From NCBI RefSeq assembly GCF_903893715.1, contig NZ_CAITNG010000136.1:1-58826 (forward strand): a stretch of 58,826 bases of DNA. Reading direction: 5' to 3'. The position numbers and the translations under genes were made by a program. Source of the DNA: an uncultured Mucilaginibacter sp. Lineage in GTDB: Bacteria > Bacteroidota > Bacteroidia > Sphingobacteriales > Sphingobacteriaceae. Positions within the stretch are counted from its first letter, which is position 1, and every line of letters starts with the position of its first letter. The notes under the pieces were generated by a model. It was given only the letters and a program-made list of their open reading frames with translations, had not been told where the DNA came from and did not search any database. Of this stretch, positions 43,307 to 52,078 are shown piece by piece.

Positions 43307-45022
43307 ATGAGCATTAAAAATAAACTCCGTGCCGGCATAGGCTTTTTGTTCATACTGGCATTACTGTGTTCGGGCTTTGCTGCGTACTACCTCAACCAAT
43401 TGTCGAGGGATTCGAAGGCCATATTAAAGGATAATTACGAATCCATCGTCTATATGAAAAATATAGGCCGCGCCATGGATGTTCCCGCTAAAAACTTCGC
43501 TGATGAGTTGCGGTTAAAAACTATCGAAGCCAATATCGTAGCCGAAGAACATGACATTACCGAACCCGGCGAAGGGCCGCTCGCTCATTCATTGCACCAA
43601 TTGTTTGATGAGTACAAACAGGAAGCCAATCCTGAAATCAGTGCTCAGCTAAGCTTGAAAATGAAAGACGCCGTGTATGGCATCATGCAGCTCAACATGA
43701 ACGCCATACAGGTTAAAGACAAAGTAGCCAATGATACGGCCAATCGTGCCCTCATCATCATCGCGCTTATCGGTTCTTTTTGTTTTTTGATAGGATTTAG
43801 CTTTATGGTCAACTTCCCCGGATACATTGCCACTCCGATAAAGGAATTAACGGAAAGCATTATCCAGATTGCCAATAAAAACTATACCAACCGCCTCGTT
43901 TTCGATTCGGATGATGAATTTGGCGAATTGGCCGAAGCATTTAACCAAATGGCCGGTAAATTGAGCGATTTTGAACGTAGCAGCCTGGCCGATGTATTGT
44001 TTGAAAAGAAACGAATCGAAACCATTATCAACTCCATGCACGATGCGTTGATTGGTTTGGACGACAAACAGACCATCATTTTTGTGAACGAAGTTGCCTG
44101 TAACCTGATGGGCCTGGCCCAGGATAAACTGATTGGTCAAAACGCCACTAAAGTGTCCGAGGAAAACGACCTGTTGCGCAATATGTTAGTGAACGACAAC
44201 AAAAAGATGAAAATATACGCCGATAACCAGGAAAGCTACTTTACCAAAGAAGTGCTCGACGTAACCAACGAAGACAAATTCATCGGTAAGGTGATCATTC
44301 TAAAAAATATAACAGAGTTTCAGCAATTGGATGAGGCTAAGACCAATTTTATCGCTACCATTTCGCACGAATTGAAAACACCTATCTCGTCCATCAAAAT
44401 GAGTTTGAAACTGTTGGAAGACGAAAGAATAGGGAAAGTAAACACCGAGCAGAAATCGTTATTGGAAAACATTAACGACGATACCCGTCGTTTGCTGCAA
44501 ATTACAGGCGAGTTGTTGGATATGGCACAGGTAGAAACCGGTAAAATACAGCTCAATTTTGGCAGCACCCACCCCAAAAACATTGTGGATTATGCTGTTA
44601 AAGCCGTTAAGTTTATTGCCGACCAACGCCATGTAAACATCAAAGTTAAATGTGACGAAAGCCTGCCCAACGTTCGTGCCGATTTGGATAAAACAACCTG
44701 GGTATTGATCAACCTGTTATCAAATGCCATTAAATACAGCCGCGAAAATGCAGAGGTTGAATTGTTGGTAAAAAAGAGCAAGGCCGATACCATCGAGTTC
44801 TCGGTAAAAGACCACGGCAAAGGCATTGAGCAACAATACCTGTCGCGCATATTCGACCGGTATTTTAAAGTGCCCGGTGCAAGTACCGAGCAAACCGGCA
44901 CCGGCTTGGGCTTGGCCATTGCCAAAGATTTTATCGAGGCGCAATCAGGCAAAATCAGTGTGGATAGCGAAATGGGCGAGGGGAGCAGGTTTTTCTTCCT
45001 GCTGCCGATAAGCTTGAATTAG
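43307..45022 (+). CDS. Membrane histidine kinase with HAMP and PAS domains
   Basis: A 571-residue kinase; ATG 43307 follows the kdpD stop by one base (an earlier TTG at 43289 is possible). Two helices, at about 7-28 (FLFILALLCSGFAAYYL) and about 150-171 (LIIIALIGSFCFLIGFSFMV), enclose an extracytoplasmic domain. A HAMP domain (about 180-225) and a PAS domain (about 237-340) follow. The H-box has H354 (ISHELKTPISS); ATP-binding motifs are NLLSNAIKYS, DHGKGI and GTGLGLAIA. It lacks the KdpD membrane part. I infer it phosphorylates the sigma-54 regulator at 33665, with the KdpD fragment as an accessory sensor. Confidence 0.92.
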   Translation: MSIKNKLRAGIGFLFILALLCSGFAAYYLNQLSRDSKAILKDNYESIVYMKNIGRAMDVPAKNFADELRLKTIEANIVAEEHDITEPGEGPLAHSLHQLFDEYKQEANPEISAQLSLKMKDAVYGIMQLNMNAIQVKDKVANDTANRALIIIALIGSFCFLIGFSFMVNFPGYIATPIKELTESIIQIANKNYTNRLVFDSDDEFGELAEAFNQMAGKLSDFERSSLADVLFEKKRIETIINSMHDALIGLDDKQTIIFVNEVACNLMGLAQDKLIGQNATKVSEENDLLRNMLVNDNKKMKIYADNQESYFTKEVLDVTNEDKFIGKVIILKNITEFQQLDEAKTNFIATISHELKTPISSIKMSLKLLEDERIGKVNTEQKSLLENINDDTRRLLQITGELLDMAQVETGKIQLNFGSTHPKNIVDYAVKAVKFIADQRHVNIKVKCDESLPNVRADLDKTTWVLINLLSNAIKYSRENAEVELLVKKSKADTIEFSVKDHGKGIEQQYLSRIFDRYFKVPGASTEQTGTGLGLAIAKDFIEAQSGKISVDSEMGEGSRFFFLLPISLN

Positions 45023-45031
45023 TCATAAAAA

Positions 45032-45055
45032 AGCGTCCCGAACTTCTTCGGGACG
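45032..45055. terminator. Bidirectional terminator after the kinase gene
   Basis: GCGTCCCGAA (45032-45041), a CTTC loop and TTCGGGACGC (45046-45055) form a 10-bp stem. An A-run precedes it and a T-run follows (TAATTTTTTTT), so it can serve both the kinase gene and the convergent OmpA gene. Confidence 0.85.
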
Positions 45056-45074
45056 CATAATTTTTTTTGCTAGT

Positions 45075-45938
45075 TTACCCTTTTGGGTTTTCGGGGGCTT
45101 TGCCTATCAAATCCATAAACTGGTCCAGCTTAGGTGTGATGATGATCTGCGTACGCCTGTTTTGAGCTTTGCCCGCGTCTGTGCTATTATCTGCAACGGG
45201 GTTATATTCGCCCCTGCCGCCTGCAGTTAAACGTTTGGGGTCTACGGCAAAATTGTTTTGTAAAGCCTGTGCTACCGACGATGCCCTCAAAGCGCTTAAA
45301 TCCCAGTTGTTCCTGATGTTGGGCTGCGAAATAGGCACATTGTCGGTATTGCCTTCTATCAGCACATCGTAAGTCGAGTAATCGGTAATGATCTTGGCTA
45401 TTTTGCTCAATGTTGTACAGGCTTTGTCCGATATTTCATAACTGCCCGATTTGTACAACATATTATCGCTTAGCGAGATATAAACAACGCCTTTCAACAC
45501 TTTAACATCTACATCCCTCATTTCATCCGCGCTTAACGAGCGGGTAAGGTTTGTAGTCAGTACCATATTTAGCGAGTCGCTTTTGTTTTTTACGTTTACA
45601 AGGTGCTGGATGTATTTGTCCGAAGCACTGATCTGGTCGGCCAGTTTCGATATGTTTACATTGCCCTGGCTGTTCCCCGCCAAACATTTGTTCAAAGCGT
45701 CCTGCAAAGCATCACGGTTCGATTTTTCCGATGCGATTTGGTCTTCCAAACTTTTAACCCGCTCCCTCGAGCCCGCAAGCTCCTGCTGCGTAACCTGGTA
45801 GCTGGTCATCAACTCGGTGTGTTTGGTCTGTAACTGGTCGTAGTTGGTTTGCAGCGCGGCATAATCCTTTTTGCTCACGCAGCTGGTGGCTAAGGCCGCA
45901 ATGAGGAGTAACGGCAGCAGCTTCATATACTTTTTCAT
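45075..45938 (-). CDS. OmpA-family lipoprotein with coiled coil
   Basis: A 287-residue lipoprotein. The signal has lipobox ATSC (C about 20). A long coiled coil follows (about 25-85, LQTNYDQLQTKHTELMTSYQ). The C-terminal OmpA domain (about 150-275) has LIEGNTDNVPI, LSALRASSVAQAL and GRGEYNPVADN, which bind peptidoglycan. It probably anchors the outer membrane to the cell wall. Not visibly linked to the kdp genes except by position. Confidence 0.88.
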   Translation of the reverse strand: MKKYMKLLPLLLIAALATSCVSKKDYAALQTNYDQLQTKHTELMTSYQVTQQELAGSRERVKSLEDQIASEKSNRDALQDALNKCLAGNSQGNVNISKLADQISASDKYIQHLVNVKNKSDSLNMVLTTNLTRSLSADEMRDVDVKVLKGVVYISLSDNMLYKSGSYEISDKACTTLSKIAKIITDYSTYDVLIEGNTDNVPISQPNIRNNWDLSALRASSVAQALQNNFAVDPKRLTAGGRGEYNPVADNSTDAGKAQNRRTQIIITPKLDQFMDLIGKAPENPKG

Positions 45939-46054
45939 AGTTCGTATGGTTTAGTAATGGGTCATAATTCATTTATAACCTGTCAAACCAACAAACCAAG
46001 GTCTTTAAAGTTTAAATTTTTTAAAAAAAATCAAGGCGATGATTTAAAAGAAAA

Positions 46055-46079
46055 CGCCCCCTGAAAAATTCAGGAGGCG
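46055..46079 (-). terminator. Terminator after tRNA-His
   Basis: On the minus strand CGCC-t-CCTGAA pairs with TTCAGG-g-GGCG around an AT-only loop, one mismatch, followed by TTTTCTTTT. It lies 10 bp past the tRNA 3' end. Confidence 0.7.
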
Positions 46080-46089
46080 AAAAAGCTGG

Positions 46090-46163
46090 GTAAATGATGG
46101 GGCTCGAACCCACGACCCTCGGTACCACAAACCGATGCTCTAACCGACTGAGCTACATCTACC
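46090..46163 (-). tRNA. tRNA-His (anticodon GTG)
   Basis: A cloverleaf folds on the minus strand: acceptor GTAGATG/CATTTAC with the extra G at -1 opposite C73, the hallmark of tRNA-His. The D arm has GCTC/GAGC. The anticodon stem TCGGT/ACCGA encloses the loop TTGTGGT, anticodon GTG. The T arm has GTGGG/CCCAT with TTCGAGC. The 3' CCA is not fully encoded (only CA follows C73), as is common in this phylum. Confidence 0.95.
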
Positions 46164-46262
46164 GTTTTTGTCCAAAGGACTCCTTTGGATGAGTTTGCAA
46201 ATGTAAGGATACTCAGTTTAATGTCAAAACCTTTTTTATATTACATTGTGTTTACTAATTTA

Positions 46263-46294
46263 TTGAGGGCGCACCTGCTTATTGGGTAACTTTG
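46263..46294 (+). promoter_or_regulatory. Candidate promoter of the copper ATPase gene
   Basis: TTG (46263-46265) and TAACTTTG (46287-46294) match the Bacteroidota -33 and -7 elements at 21-bp spacing. The start codon lies only 4 bp past the -7 box, so the transcript would be leaderless or nearly so. Confidence 0.35.
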
Positions 46295-46298
46295 GATC

Positions 46299-48398
46299 AT
46301 GGCAGATCATCTAATTGAATTGAACGTAACCGGGATGCACTGTAACAACTGTGCCATATCGGTACACAGGCTTTTGGAGAAGAAAGGCCTGCACGATATT
46401 CACGTCGATTTTGCCGGCGAAGAAGTAAAATTCACCACCTCCGACGAATCGGTTTTACCCGAAGTAATAAAAGGCATCGAAGGCTTGGGATACCATGTGG
46501 TAGAAGACATGGCCAATAACCACGAACCTTTTTACCAAAAAATTGAGAACAAATTCATCTTTTCGTTGATATTTACCATCCCGCTTTTACTACACATGGT
46601 TTTTCCATGGCATATTTTACACAACGCTTATCTGCAATTAGCCCTTTGCCTGCCCGTGTTTTTGTTGGGATGCTGGCATTTTGGCAAGAGTGCTTTCAAC
46701 TCCTTAAAAAGCGGCGTGCCCAATATGGATGTACTCATTTTTGTGGGTTCATCATCGGCATTTATTTATAGTTTGATTGGTACTATCCAGCATTTAGGCG
46801 AAAATTATCTTTTTTACGAAACCGGGGCCACCATCATTACCCTGGTTTTATTGGGGAATGTATTCGAAAAGCGTTCGGTAAATCAAACTACCTCAGCTGT
46901 TAAAGACTTGGTTAAAATACAGCAAGTAGATGCACGCAGGTTAGTGAACGGAACGGTCGAGGTCATTAATGCACAGGAAATACGCCCCGGCGATACGCTG
47001 CTTGTAAACGAGGGCGACAAAATACCTGTCGACGGCGAAGTGCTATCCGGGGATGCTTCGGTCGACGAATCGATGCTGACAGGCGAAAGCACCCCTGTCG
47101 AAAAAGCAAAATACGATAAAGTAATAGGAGGTACCATCGTACAACATGGCAACATCCACATGCTGGCCACCAAAGTAGGCTCTAATACCGTCCTTTCGCA
47201 AATCATCGAGCTGATGAAAAAAGCCCAGGGTGCAAAACCGCCTGTACAAAAATTAGGCGATAGGGTAGCGGCTATATTTGTGCCGGTGGTTATTGGTATA
47301 GCCCTGCTCACCTTCGCGTTAAGCTACTGGGCTTTTGGCATCAGCTTTCAAAACGCTTTGATGCATGCCATCGCGGTATTGGTTATATCATGCCCGTGTG
47401 CTATGGGCCTCGCCACGCCTACGGCCGTTATGGTGGGCTTGGGGCGCGCCGCAAAAAATGGCATACTCATTAAAGGTGGCGATACGATAGAGGCCGTAGC
47501 GAACGCTAAATACGTTGTATTCGATAAAACCGGTACGCTTACCACCGGCAAATTTAAAATACAGGAAATAAAGGCCGAAGCCGCCGAAATGGAAAAAGTA
47601 CGGGGCATCATCCTTTCTATCGAGGAACGTTCAAGCCACCCCATCGCGCAATCGCTGGTAAACGAATTGAAAACATTGCCACTGCAAAAGGTCATACTCA
47701 AATCGGTGTCCGAAGAAAAAGGCCTGGGCATGCGTGCCGAAGATGTGGAGGGCAATCATTACTTTTTGGGCTCCGGTTTAAAAAAAGATGAGGCGGCAAA
47801 AGGTTCCGATTTTAATTTGTTCCTGTATCAAAACCAAAAACTGCTGGCGCAGATATCTGTTGAAGATGAGATAAAGCCCGAAGCTAAAGGCCTTATAGCG
47901 CAACTCAAAAAGATGGGCATTATCCCGGTACTGCTTAGTGGCGACAGGAAAAGCAAATGCTTGCAGGTTGCCGAAGCGCTCGGTATCGAAAAAGTGCATT
48001 ACGAACAATTGCCCGAGCAAAAGCTTTCGGTTATCGACCTGTACAAACAAAAAGGCACTACCATTATGATTGGCGATGGCATAAATGATGCCCCTGCATT
48101 AACGCAGGCTGATGTTGGTGTATCCATGAACGACGCCAGCCAGGTAGCCATACAATCAGCAAGGGTAGTGCTATTAAATACCGACCTGCACTCCGTAGTC
48201 AAGTTTTTGCAGGTGAGCAAACATACGCTCATCACCATTAAACAAAACCTGTTTTGGGCATTTGCCTATAATGTCATCGCTATCCCCATAGCGGCTGTCG
48301 GGTTGCTGAATCCCATGGTTGGCGCTTTCGCCATGGCATTTTCGGATGTGGTTGTGATAGGCAACTCCCTCCGGTTAAAGAAGAAAAAGATATTCTAA
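46299..48398 (+). CDS. copA: Copper-type P1B ATPase
   Basis: A heavy-metal exporter of 699 residues. One N-terminal HMA domain carries the metal site GMHCNNC (about 12-18). The membrane metal site is CPC (C365-P-C367), the phosphorylated Asp is D409 in DKTGTLT, and the SSHP motif and [16 protein letters not shown] lie further on. CPC plus GMxCxxC indicates Cu(I) or Ag(I). No CopZ or copper repressor gene is adjacent. Starts at ATG 46299; the HMA domain begins at once, so no shorter start is likely. Convergent with accD. Confidence 0.9.
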   Translation: MADHLIELNVTGMHCNNCAISVHRLLEKKGLHDIHVDFAGEEVKFTTSDESVLPEVIKGIEGLGYHVVEDMANNHEPFYQKIENKFIFSLIFTIPLLLHMVFPWHILHNAYLQLALCLPVFLLGCWHFGKSAFNSLKSGVPNMDVLIFVGSSSAFIYSLIGTIQHLGENYLFYETGATIITLVLLGNVFEKRSVNQTTSAVKDLVKIQQVDARRLVNGTVEVINAQEIRPGDTLLVNEGDKIPVDGEVLSGDASVDESMLTGESTPVEKAKYDKVIGGTIVQHGNIHMLATKVGSNTVLSQIIELMKKAQGAKPPVQKLGDRVAAIFVPVVIGIALLTFALSYWAFGISFQNALMHAIAVLVISCPCAMGLATPTAVMVGLGRAAKNGILIKGGDTIEAVANAKYVVFDKTGTLTTGKFKIQEIKAEAAEMEKVRGIILSIEERSSHPIAQSLVNELKTLPLQKVILKSVSEEKGLGMRAEDVEGNHYFLGSGLKKDEAAKGSDFNLFLYQNQKLLAQISVEDEIKPEAKGLIAQLKKMGIIPVLLSGDRKSKCLQVAEALGIEKVHYEQLPEQKLSVIDLYKQKGTTIMIGDGINDAPALTQADVGVSMNDASQVAIQSARVVLLNTDLHSVVKFLQVSKHTLITIKQNLFWAFAYNVIAIPIAAVGLLNPMVGAFAMAFSDVVVIGNSLRLKKKKIF

Positions 48399-48428
48399 AA
48401 CAAAAAAGTCATTCCTACGCGAAGTAAA

Positions 48429-48457
48429 AATGACTTAATGATTAATGACCCAATGAC
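48429..48457. repeat. AATGACTTAATGAC-type string
   Basis: Four AATGA units in the convergent copA/accD spacer. AAGTCATT (48406-48413) and AATGACTT (48429-48436) are reverse complements, giving an 8-bp hairpin that may help end both transcripts. Confidence 0.5.
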
Positions 48458-48461
48458 TTTC

Positions 48462-49307
48462 TTAATTCGCCATCATCTTCAAAAACGAAGCTAATTTGGC
48501 TTTCATTTGCCTGCGGTCCACAATAAAATCCAAAAAGCCATGCTCCTGTACAAACTCGGCGGTTTGGAACCCTTGTGGCAAATCCTTCTTGATGGTTTCT
48601 TTGATTACCCTTGGGCCGGCAAAGCCAATCAATGCGCCCGGTTCCGCAATGTTCACATCGCCAAGCATCGCGAAGGATGCAGTAACACCGCCGGTAGTAG
48701 GGTCTGTCAACAACGATATATAAGGTATTTTTGCTTGCGATAACAATGCCAGTTTAGCCGAAGTTTTGGCCATTTGCATCAGCGAGAAAGCGGCCTCCAT
48801 CATACGTGCTCCGCCCGATTTCGAAATCATTAGGAATGGTATTTTTTTAGCGATACAATAATCTATCGATCGTGCTATCTTTTCGCCTACAACCGAACCC
48901 ATCGAACCGCCTATAAAATTAAAATCCATACAGGCTATCACCAACTCCTGACCCTCAATTTTACCATGGGCTGCGCGTATGGCATCTTTAAGGCCCGTTT
49001 TTTTCATGCTTTCGGCAATGCGGTCGGTGTATTTTTTGGTGTCGACAAAACCCAGAGGGTCGCCCGACGTAAGGTCCGGGAACAACTCTTTAAACTTGTC
49101 ATCGTCGAACAAAACAGAAAAGTATTCTTTTGACCCAATACGTAAATGATAGCCGCAATAGTGGCAAACGTATTGGTTTTCCACCATTTCCGAATTATGA
49201 AGCGGTTTTTTGCACGACGGACATTTGTTCCAAATACCGTCAGGCGCTTCTTTTTTTTCTTCGGTGGTGGTAATGATCCCTTTGGATTCCCTCTTAAACC
49301 AAGCCAT
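48462..49307 (-). CDS. accD: Acetyl-CoA carboxylase carboxyltransferase subunit beta
   Basis: Half of the carboxyltransferase that makes malonyl-CoA for fatty-acid synthesis. It starts MAWFKRES at ATG 49307, the normal AccD N-terminus; a frame extending to 49328 adds seven unrelated residues. It has 281 residues. The four-cysteine zinc ribbon (CPSC at about 31 and CHYC at about 50) and the crotonase-like core [20 protein letters not shown] and [19 protein letters not shown] are visible. AccA is not in the window. A TATATTTG box (minus strand, 49336-49343) is a possible -7 element. Confidence 0.94.
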   Translation of the reverse strand: MAWFKRESKGIITTTEEKKEAPDGIWNKCPSCKKPLHNSEMVENQYVCHYCGYHLRIGSKEYFSVLFDDDKFKELFPDLTSGDPLGFVDTKKYTDRIAESMKKTGLKDAIRAAHGKIEGQELVIACMDFNFIGGSMGSVVGEKIARSIDYCIAKKIPFLMISKSGGARMMEAAFSLMQMAKTSAKLALLSQAKIPYISLLTDPTTGGVTASFAMLGDVNIAEPGALIGFAGPRVIKETIKKDLPQGFQTAEFVQEHGFLDFIVDRRQMKAKLASFLKMMAN

Positions 49308-49527
49308 TACAGTGTCTTTCTCTTTCAAATCCCTGCAAATATAGTAGTTAATACGTAATAGAAAAGTAGTTGTTCGAAATGCTTATTCATAAGCCATCTC
49401 AATTAAGCGGAACATTCTTTTTAATAACTTTATAACCTAAAAAGTGACAACAATTTTTCCGCCAACTATTTCCCATTTAATTAATTTCCGATTAACTTCG
49501 GAGCGAAAACCAAAAACACTCAAAAAC

Positions 49528-50607
49528 ATGGACATCAAAAATTATAAAGGCGTTTTACATGGCGACCAGGTGCAGGAGCTTTTCGAAGCTGCAAAAAAGC
49601 ATCAATTCGCTTTGCCCGCCGTTAACGTTATAGGTACCAATTCCATCAACGCCGTTATGGAAACCGCCAAAGCGGTCAATTCGCCGGTTATCATTCAACT
49701 TTCTCATGGCGGAGCGCAGTTTTATGCAGGCAAGTCCTTGGATAATTCAAAACTGCAGGCCTGTATTTTGGGCGGTGTTTCAGCAGCTCGCCACGTGCAT
49801 CTGCTGGCCGAGCATTATGGTGTTGGTGTAGTATTGCATACCGACCATGCCGCCAAAAAATTATTACCATGGATAGATGGGTTGTTGGATTACGGTGAGA
49901 AGTTCTTCGCAGAAACCGGTAAGCCTTTGTTCTCATCACATATGCTCGACCTGTCGGAAGAGCCTATCGAAGAAAATATCGAAATATCGGCCAAATATTT
50001 GGCCCGCATGGCCAAAATGGGTATGACACTCGAAATCGAACTCGGCGTAACCGGTGGCGAAGAAGACGGTGTTGATAACAGCGATGTGGATAGCTCACGT
50101 TTATATACCCAGCCGGAAGATGTAGCTTATTCATACGAGCATTTGTTAAAAGTTAGTCCGCGTTTTACTGTAGCAGCGGCTTTTGGCAACGTACACGGTG
50201 TTTACAAACCGGGCAATGTTAAATTGCAGCCTATAATTTTGCATAACTCGCAGGAGTATGTGAAAAAGAAATACAACCTTGCTGCCGAAAAACCCATCAA
50301 TTTTGTATTCCACGGTGGTTCAGGCTCAAGCCAGGAAGAGATACGCGAAGCCATTTCTTACGGTGCTATCAAAATGAACATCGACACCGATATGCAATGG
50401 GCATTTTGGGAAGGAATCAAAGATTACTACAAATCGAAAGAAGGTTATCTGCAAAGCCAAATCGGTAGCCCTGATGGAGCTGATTCGCCAAACAAAAAAT
50501 ATTACGATCCGCGTGTATGGTTGCGTAAGGGCGAAGATAGTTTTGTTAAGCGCTTAACCACAGCGTTTGATGATTTGAATTGCTTAGACGTTTACAGCAA
50601 ACTGTAA
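49528..50607 (+). CDS. fbaA: Fructose-bisphosphate aldolase class II
   Basis: Splits fructose 1,6-bisphosphate in glycolysis (reverse in gluconeogenesis), zinc-dependent. I chose ATG 49528 (MDIKNYKGVLHGDQ), giving 359 residues like E. coli FbaA; an upstream start at 49444 adds 28 residues unlike the family. Zinc and active-site motifs are VLHTDHAAK (about 106-114), ELGVTGGEEDGVDNS (about 172-186), GNVHGVY and VFHGGSGSS. Monocistronic with its own strong terminator. Confidence 0.96.
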   Translation: MDIKNYKGVLHGDQVQELFEAAKKHQFALPAVNVIGTNSINAVMETAKAVNSPVIIQLSHGGAQFYAGKSLDNSKLQACILGGVSAARHVHLLAEHYGVGVVLHTDHAAKKLLPWIDGLLDYGEKFFAETGKPLFSSHMLDLSEEPIEENIEISAKYLARMAKMGMTLEIELGVTGGEEDGVDNSDVDSSRLYTQPEDVAYSYEHLLKVSPRFTVAAAFGNVHGVYKPGNVKLQPIILHNSQEYVKKKYNLAAEKPINFVFHGGSGSSQEEIREAISYGAIKMNIDTDMQWAFWEGIKDYYKSKEGYLQSQIGSPDGADSPNKKYYDPRVWLRKGEDSFVKRLTTAFDDLNCLDVYSKL

Positions 50608-50627
50608 GCTAAAACATAGCTATTAAA

Positions 50628-50650
50628 AACGCCGCGCTTGTCGCGGCGTT
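50628..50650 (+). terminator. Terminator after class II aldolase
   Basis: AACGCCGCG (50628-50636), a CTTGT loop and CGCGGCGTT (50642-50650) form a 9-bp stem followed by TTTTTTG. Confidence 0.85.
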
Positions 50651-50678
50651 TTTTTGTTTACCTGATAAAACGAATGCA

Positions 50679-51101
50679 ATGCCAATCGAAGTAAAAAAAG
50701 TTACCGACCCGGCCGAACTTGAAACCGTTTTCGCCATACGCCGCGAAGTTTTTGTTGGCGAACAAAATTGTCCCCCGGAGCTGGAATGGGAGTACGAAGA
50801 CGAGTCGACCCACTTTTTGGCCAAAGTAGATGGTGTGCCTGCCGGTGCATCGCGTTGGCGCAAAACTGCCAAAGGTTATAAACTGGAACGCTTTGCGGTA
50901 TTGAAGACATTTCGTAACCAGGGGGTAGGGCAGGCCTTGGTGCAAACTGTTTTGAACGACTTGCCTGCCGATGCAAGCTATGTGTATATGCATGCCCAAA
51001 TACAGGCAATAACACTATACCAGCGTTTCGGCTTTGTAAAAGTAGGCGAGCAGTTTGAAGAAGCGGGAATACAGCATTTTACAATGGAACGTAAAAGGTA
51101 A
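50679..51101 (+). CDS. GNAT acetyltransferase
   Basis: A 140-residue GNAT protein. The N-terminus IRREVFVGEQNCPPELEWEY is followed by the acetyl-CoA motif FRNQGVGQALVQTVL (about 77-91) and a C-terminal FGFVKVGEQFEEAGIQHFTM. It resembles the ElaA-like, YjcF-type group. Substrate unknown. It ends exactly where the convergent HMG-CoA lyase gene ends (51101/51102). Confidence 0.82.
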   Translation: MPIEVKKVTDPAELETVFAIRREVFVGEQNCPPELEWEYEDESTHFLAKVDGVPAGASRWRKTAKGYKLERFAVLKTFRNQGVGQALVQTVLNDLPADASYVYMHAQIQAITLYQRFGFVKVGEQFEEAGIQHFTMERKR

Positions 51102-51959
51102 TTACCCAAATATCTTCCCCGAAAAAGCCATAGCCTCGTTCCATTTGTCCATATTCAAACCAAGCTCAACGCCTTGGCTTTCCAAATAACCTATCAACGT
51201 TTCCGTCGCGATGTTGCCTGTCAACTTATCCGCAGCCATGGGGCAGCCGCCATATCCCTTCAGAGCACTGTCGAAATTAGTACAGCCGCTTACGTAAGAC
51301 GCCTTGATTTTTTGGATACTGGTTTGGGGCGTGGAGTGCAGGTGTACGCCAAATTCCGTTTCGGGGAAGCGTGTGGATAGATGCCTGTACAAATAACCGA
51401 TATTCTCGGGCGTGGAAACCCCGGTGGTGTCCGACAGCATCATTGTTCCGATACCTTCGCCTGCCATCTTTTCGGCCCAATGTTCTACGATGTCGGCATT
51501 CCATTCGTCCCCGTAAGGGTTGCCAAATGCCATCGACAGGTATATGCGCAGTTGCTTGTTGTGCTTTATACAAAGTTCATGAATCTGCTTCACCGTATCG
51601 AATGAGGCGATGATGCCGGAGTTTGTATTGCGCTGCTGAAAGGTTTCGGATATCGAAAACGGGAACCCCAAATAGGTGATTTCTTCAAACAGCACCGCAT
51701 CTTGCGCACCGCGTAAATTGGCCACAATGGCAAGTAGCTTGGAGCGCGACTGGCTCATATCTAACTCCGACAAGACCTTTGCCGAGTCCTGCATTTGCGG
51801 CATCGCCTTGGCTGATACAAAGCTCCCAAAATCGATGGTATCAAAACCTACCTGCAGCAGTAGGTTGATATATTCGGCCTTGATATAGGTCGGCACAAAA
51901 TCATGCAGGCCCTGCATGGCGTCGCGCGGGCACTCGGTCAGTTTGATACTTGGGGGCAT
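51102..51959 (-). CDS. Hydroxymethylglutaryl-CoA lyase
   Basis: Cleaves HMG-CoA to acetoacetate and acetyl-CoA at the end of leucine breakdown. A 285-residue TIM-barrel enzyme: the N-terminal ECPRDAMQG (about 8-16) holds metal-binding Asp; DTTGVSTPENI and the His pair in FGVHLHSTPQTS follow; and the catalytic Cys is in GYGGCPMAADKLTGNIATE (Cys about 237). Mitochondrial and other bacterial versions are slightly longer. No other leucine-pathway gene is adjacent. scoA at 19 kb could use its product. Confidence 0.88.
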   Translation of the reverse strand: MPPSIKLTECPRDAMQGLHDFVPTYIKAEYINLLLQVGFDTIDFGSFVSAKAMPQMQDSAKVLSELDMSQSRSKLLAIVANLRGAQDAVLFEEITYLGFPFSISETFQQRNTNSGIIASFDTVKQIHELCIKHNKQLRIYLSMAFGNPYGDEWNADIVEHWAEKMAGEGIGTMMLSDTTGVSTPENIGYLYRHLSTRFPETEFGVHLHSTPQTSIQKIKASYVSGCTNFDSALKGYGGCPMAADKLTGNIATETLIGYLESQGVELGLNMDKWNEAMAFSGKIFG

Positions 51960-52028
51960 TCTCGTAGGTTAACTTTAATAAATGTAGGGTTTAATGCAGC
52001 TAATTGTCAAGTCCATATCGTAAAAAAA

Positions 52029-52055
52029 GGCCGTCAGGTTAAAATCCTGACGGCC
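52029..52055 (-). terminator. Terminator after secDF
   Basis: GGCCGTCAGG (52029-52038) and CCTGACGGCC (52046-52055) form a 10-bp stem with a TTAAAAT loop. On the minus strand a run of seven T follows. Confidence 0.85.
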
Positions 52056-52078
52056 TCGTATGGATTTAAGCCTCAAGC

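Noticed and set aside
46089..46105. GGGTAAATGATGGGG, similar to the GGGTA repeat
   Set aside because: It is the acceptor and T-arm region of tRNA-His; the likeness is chance.
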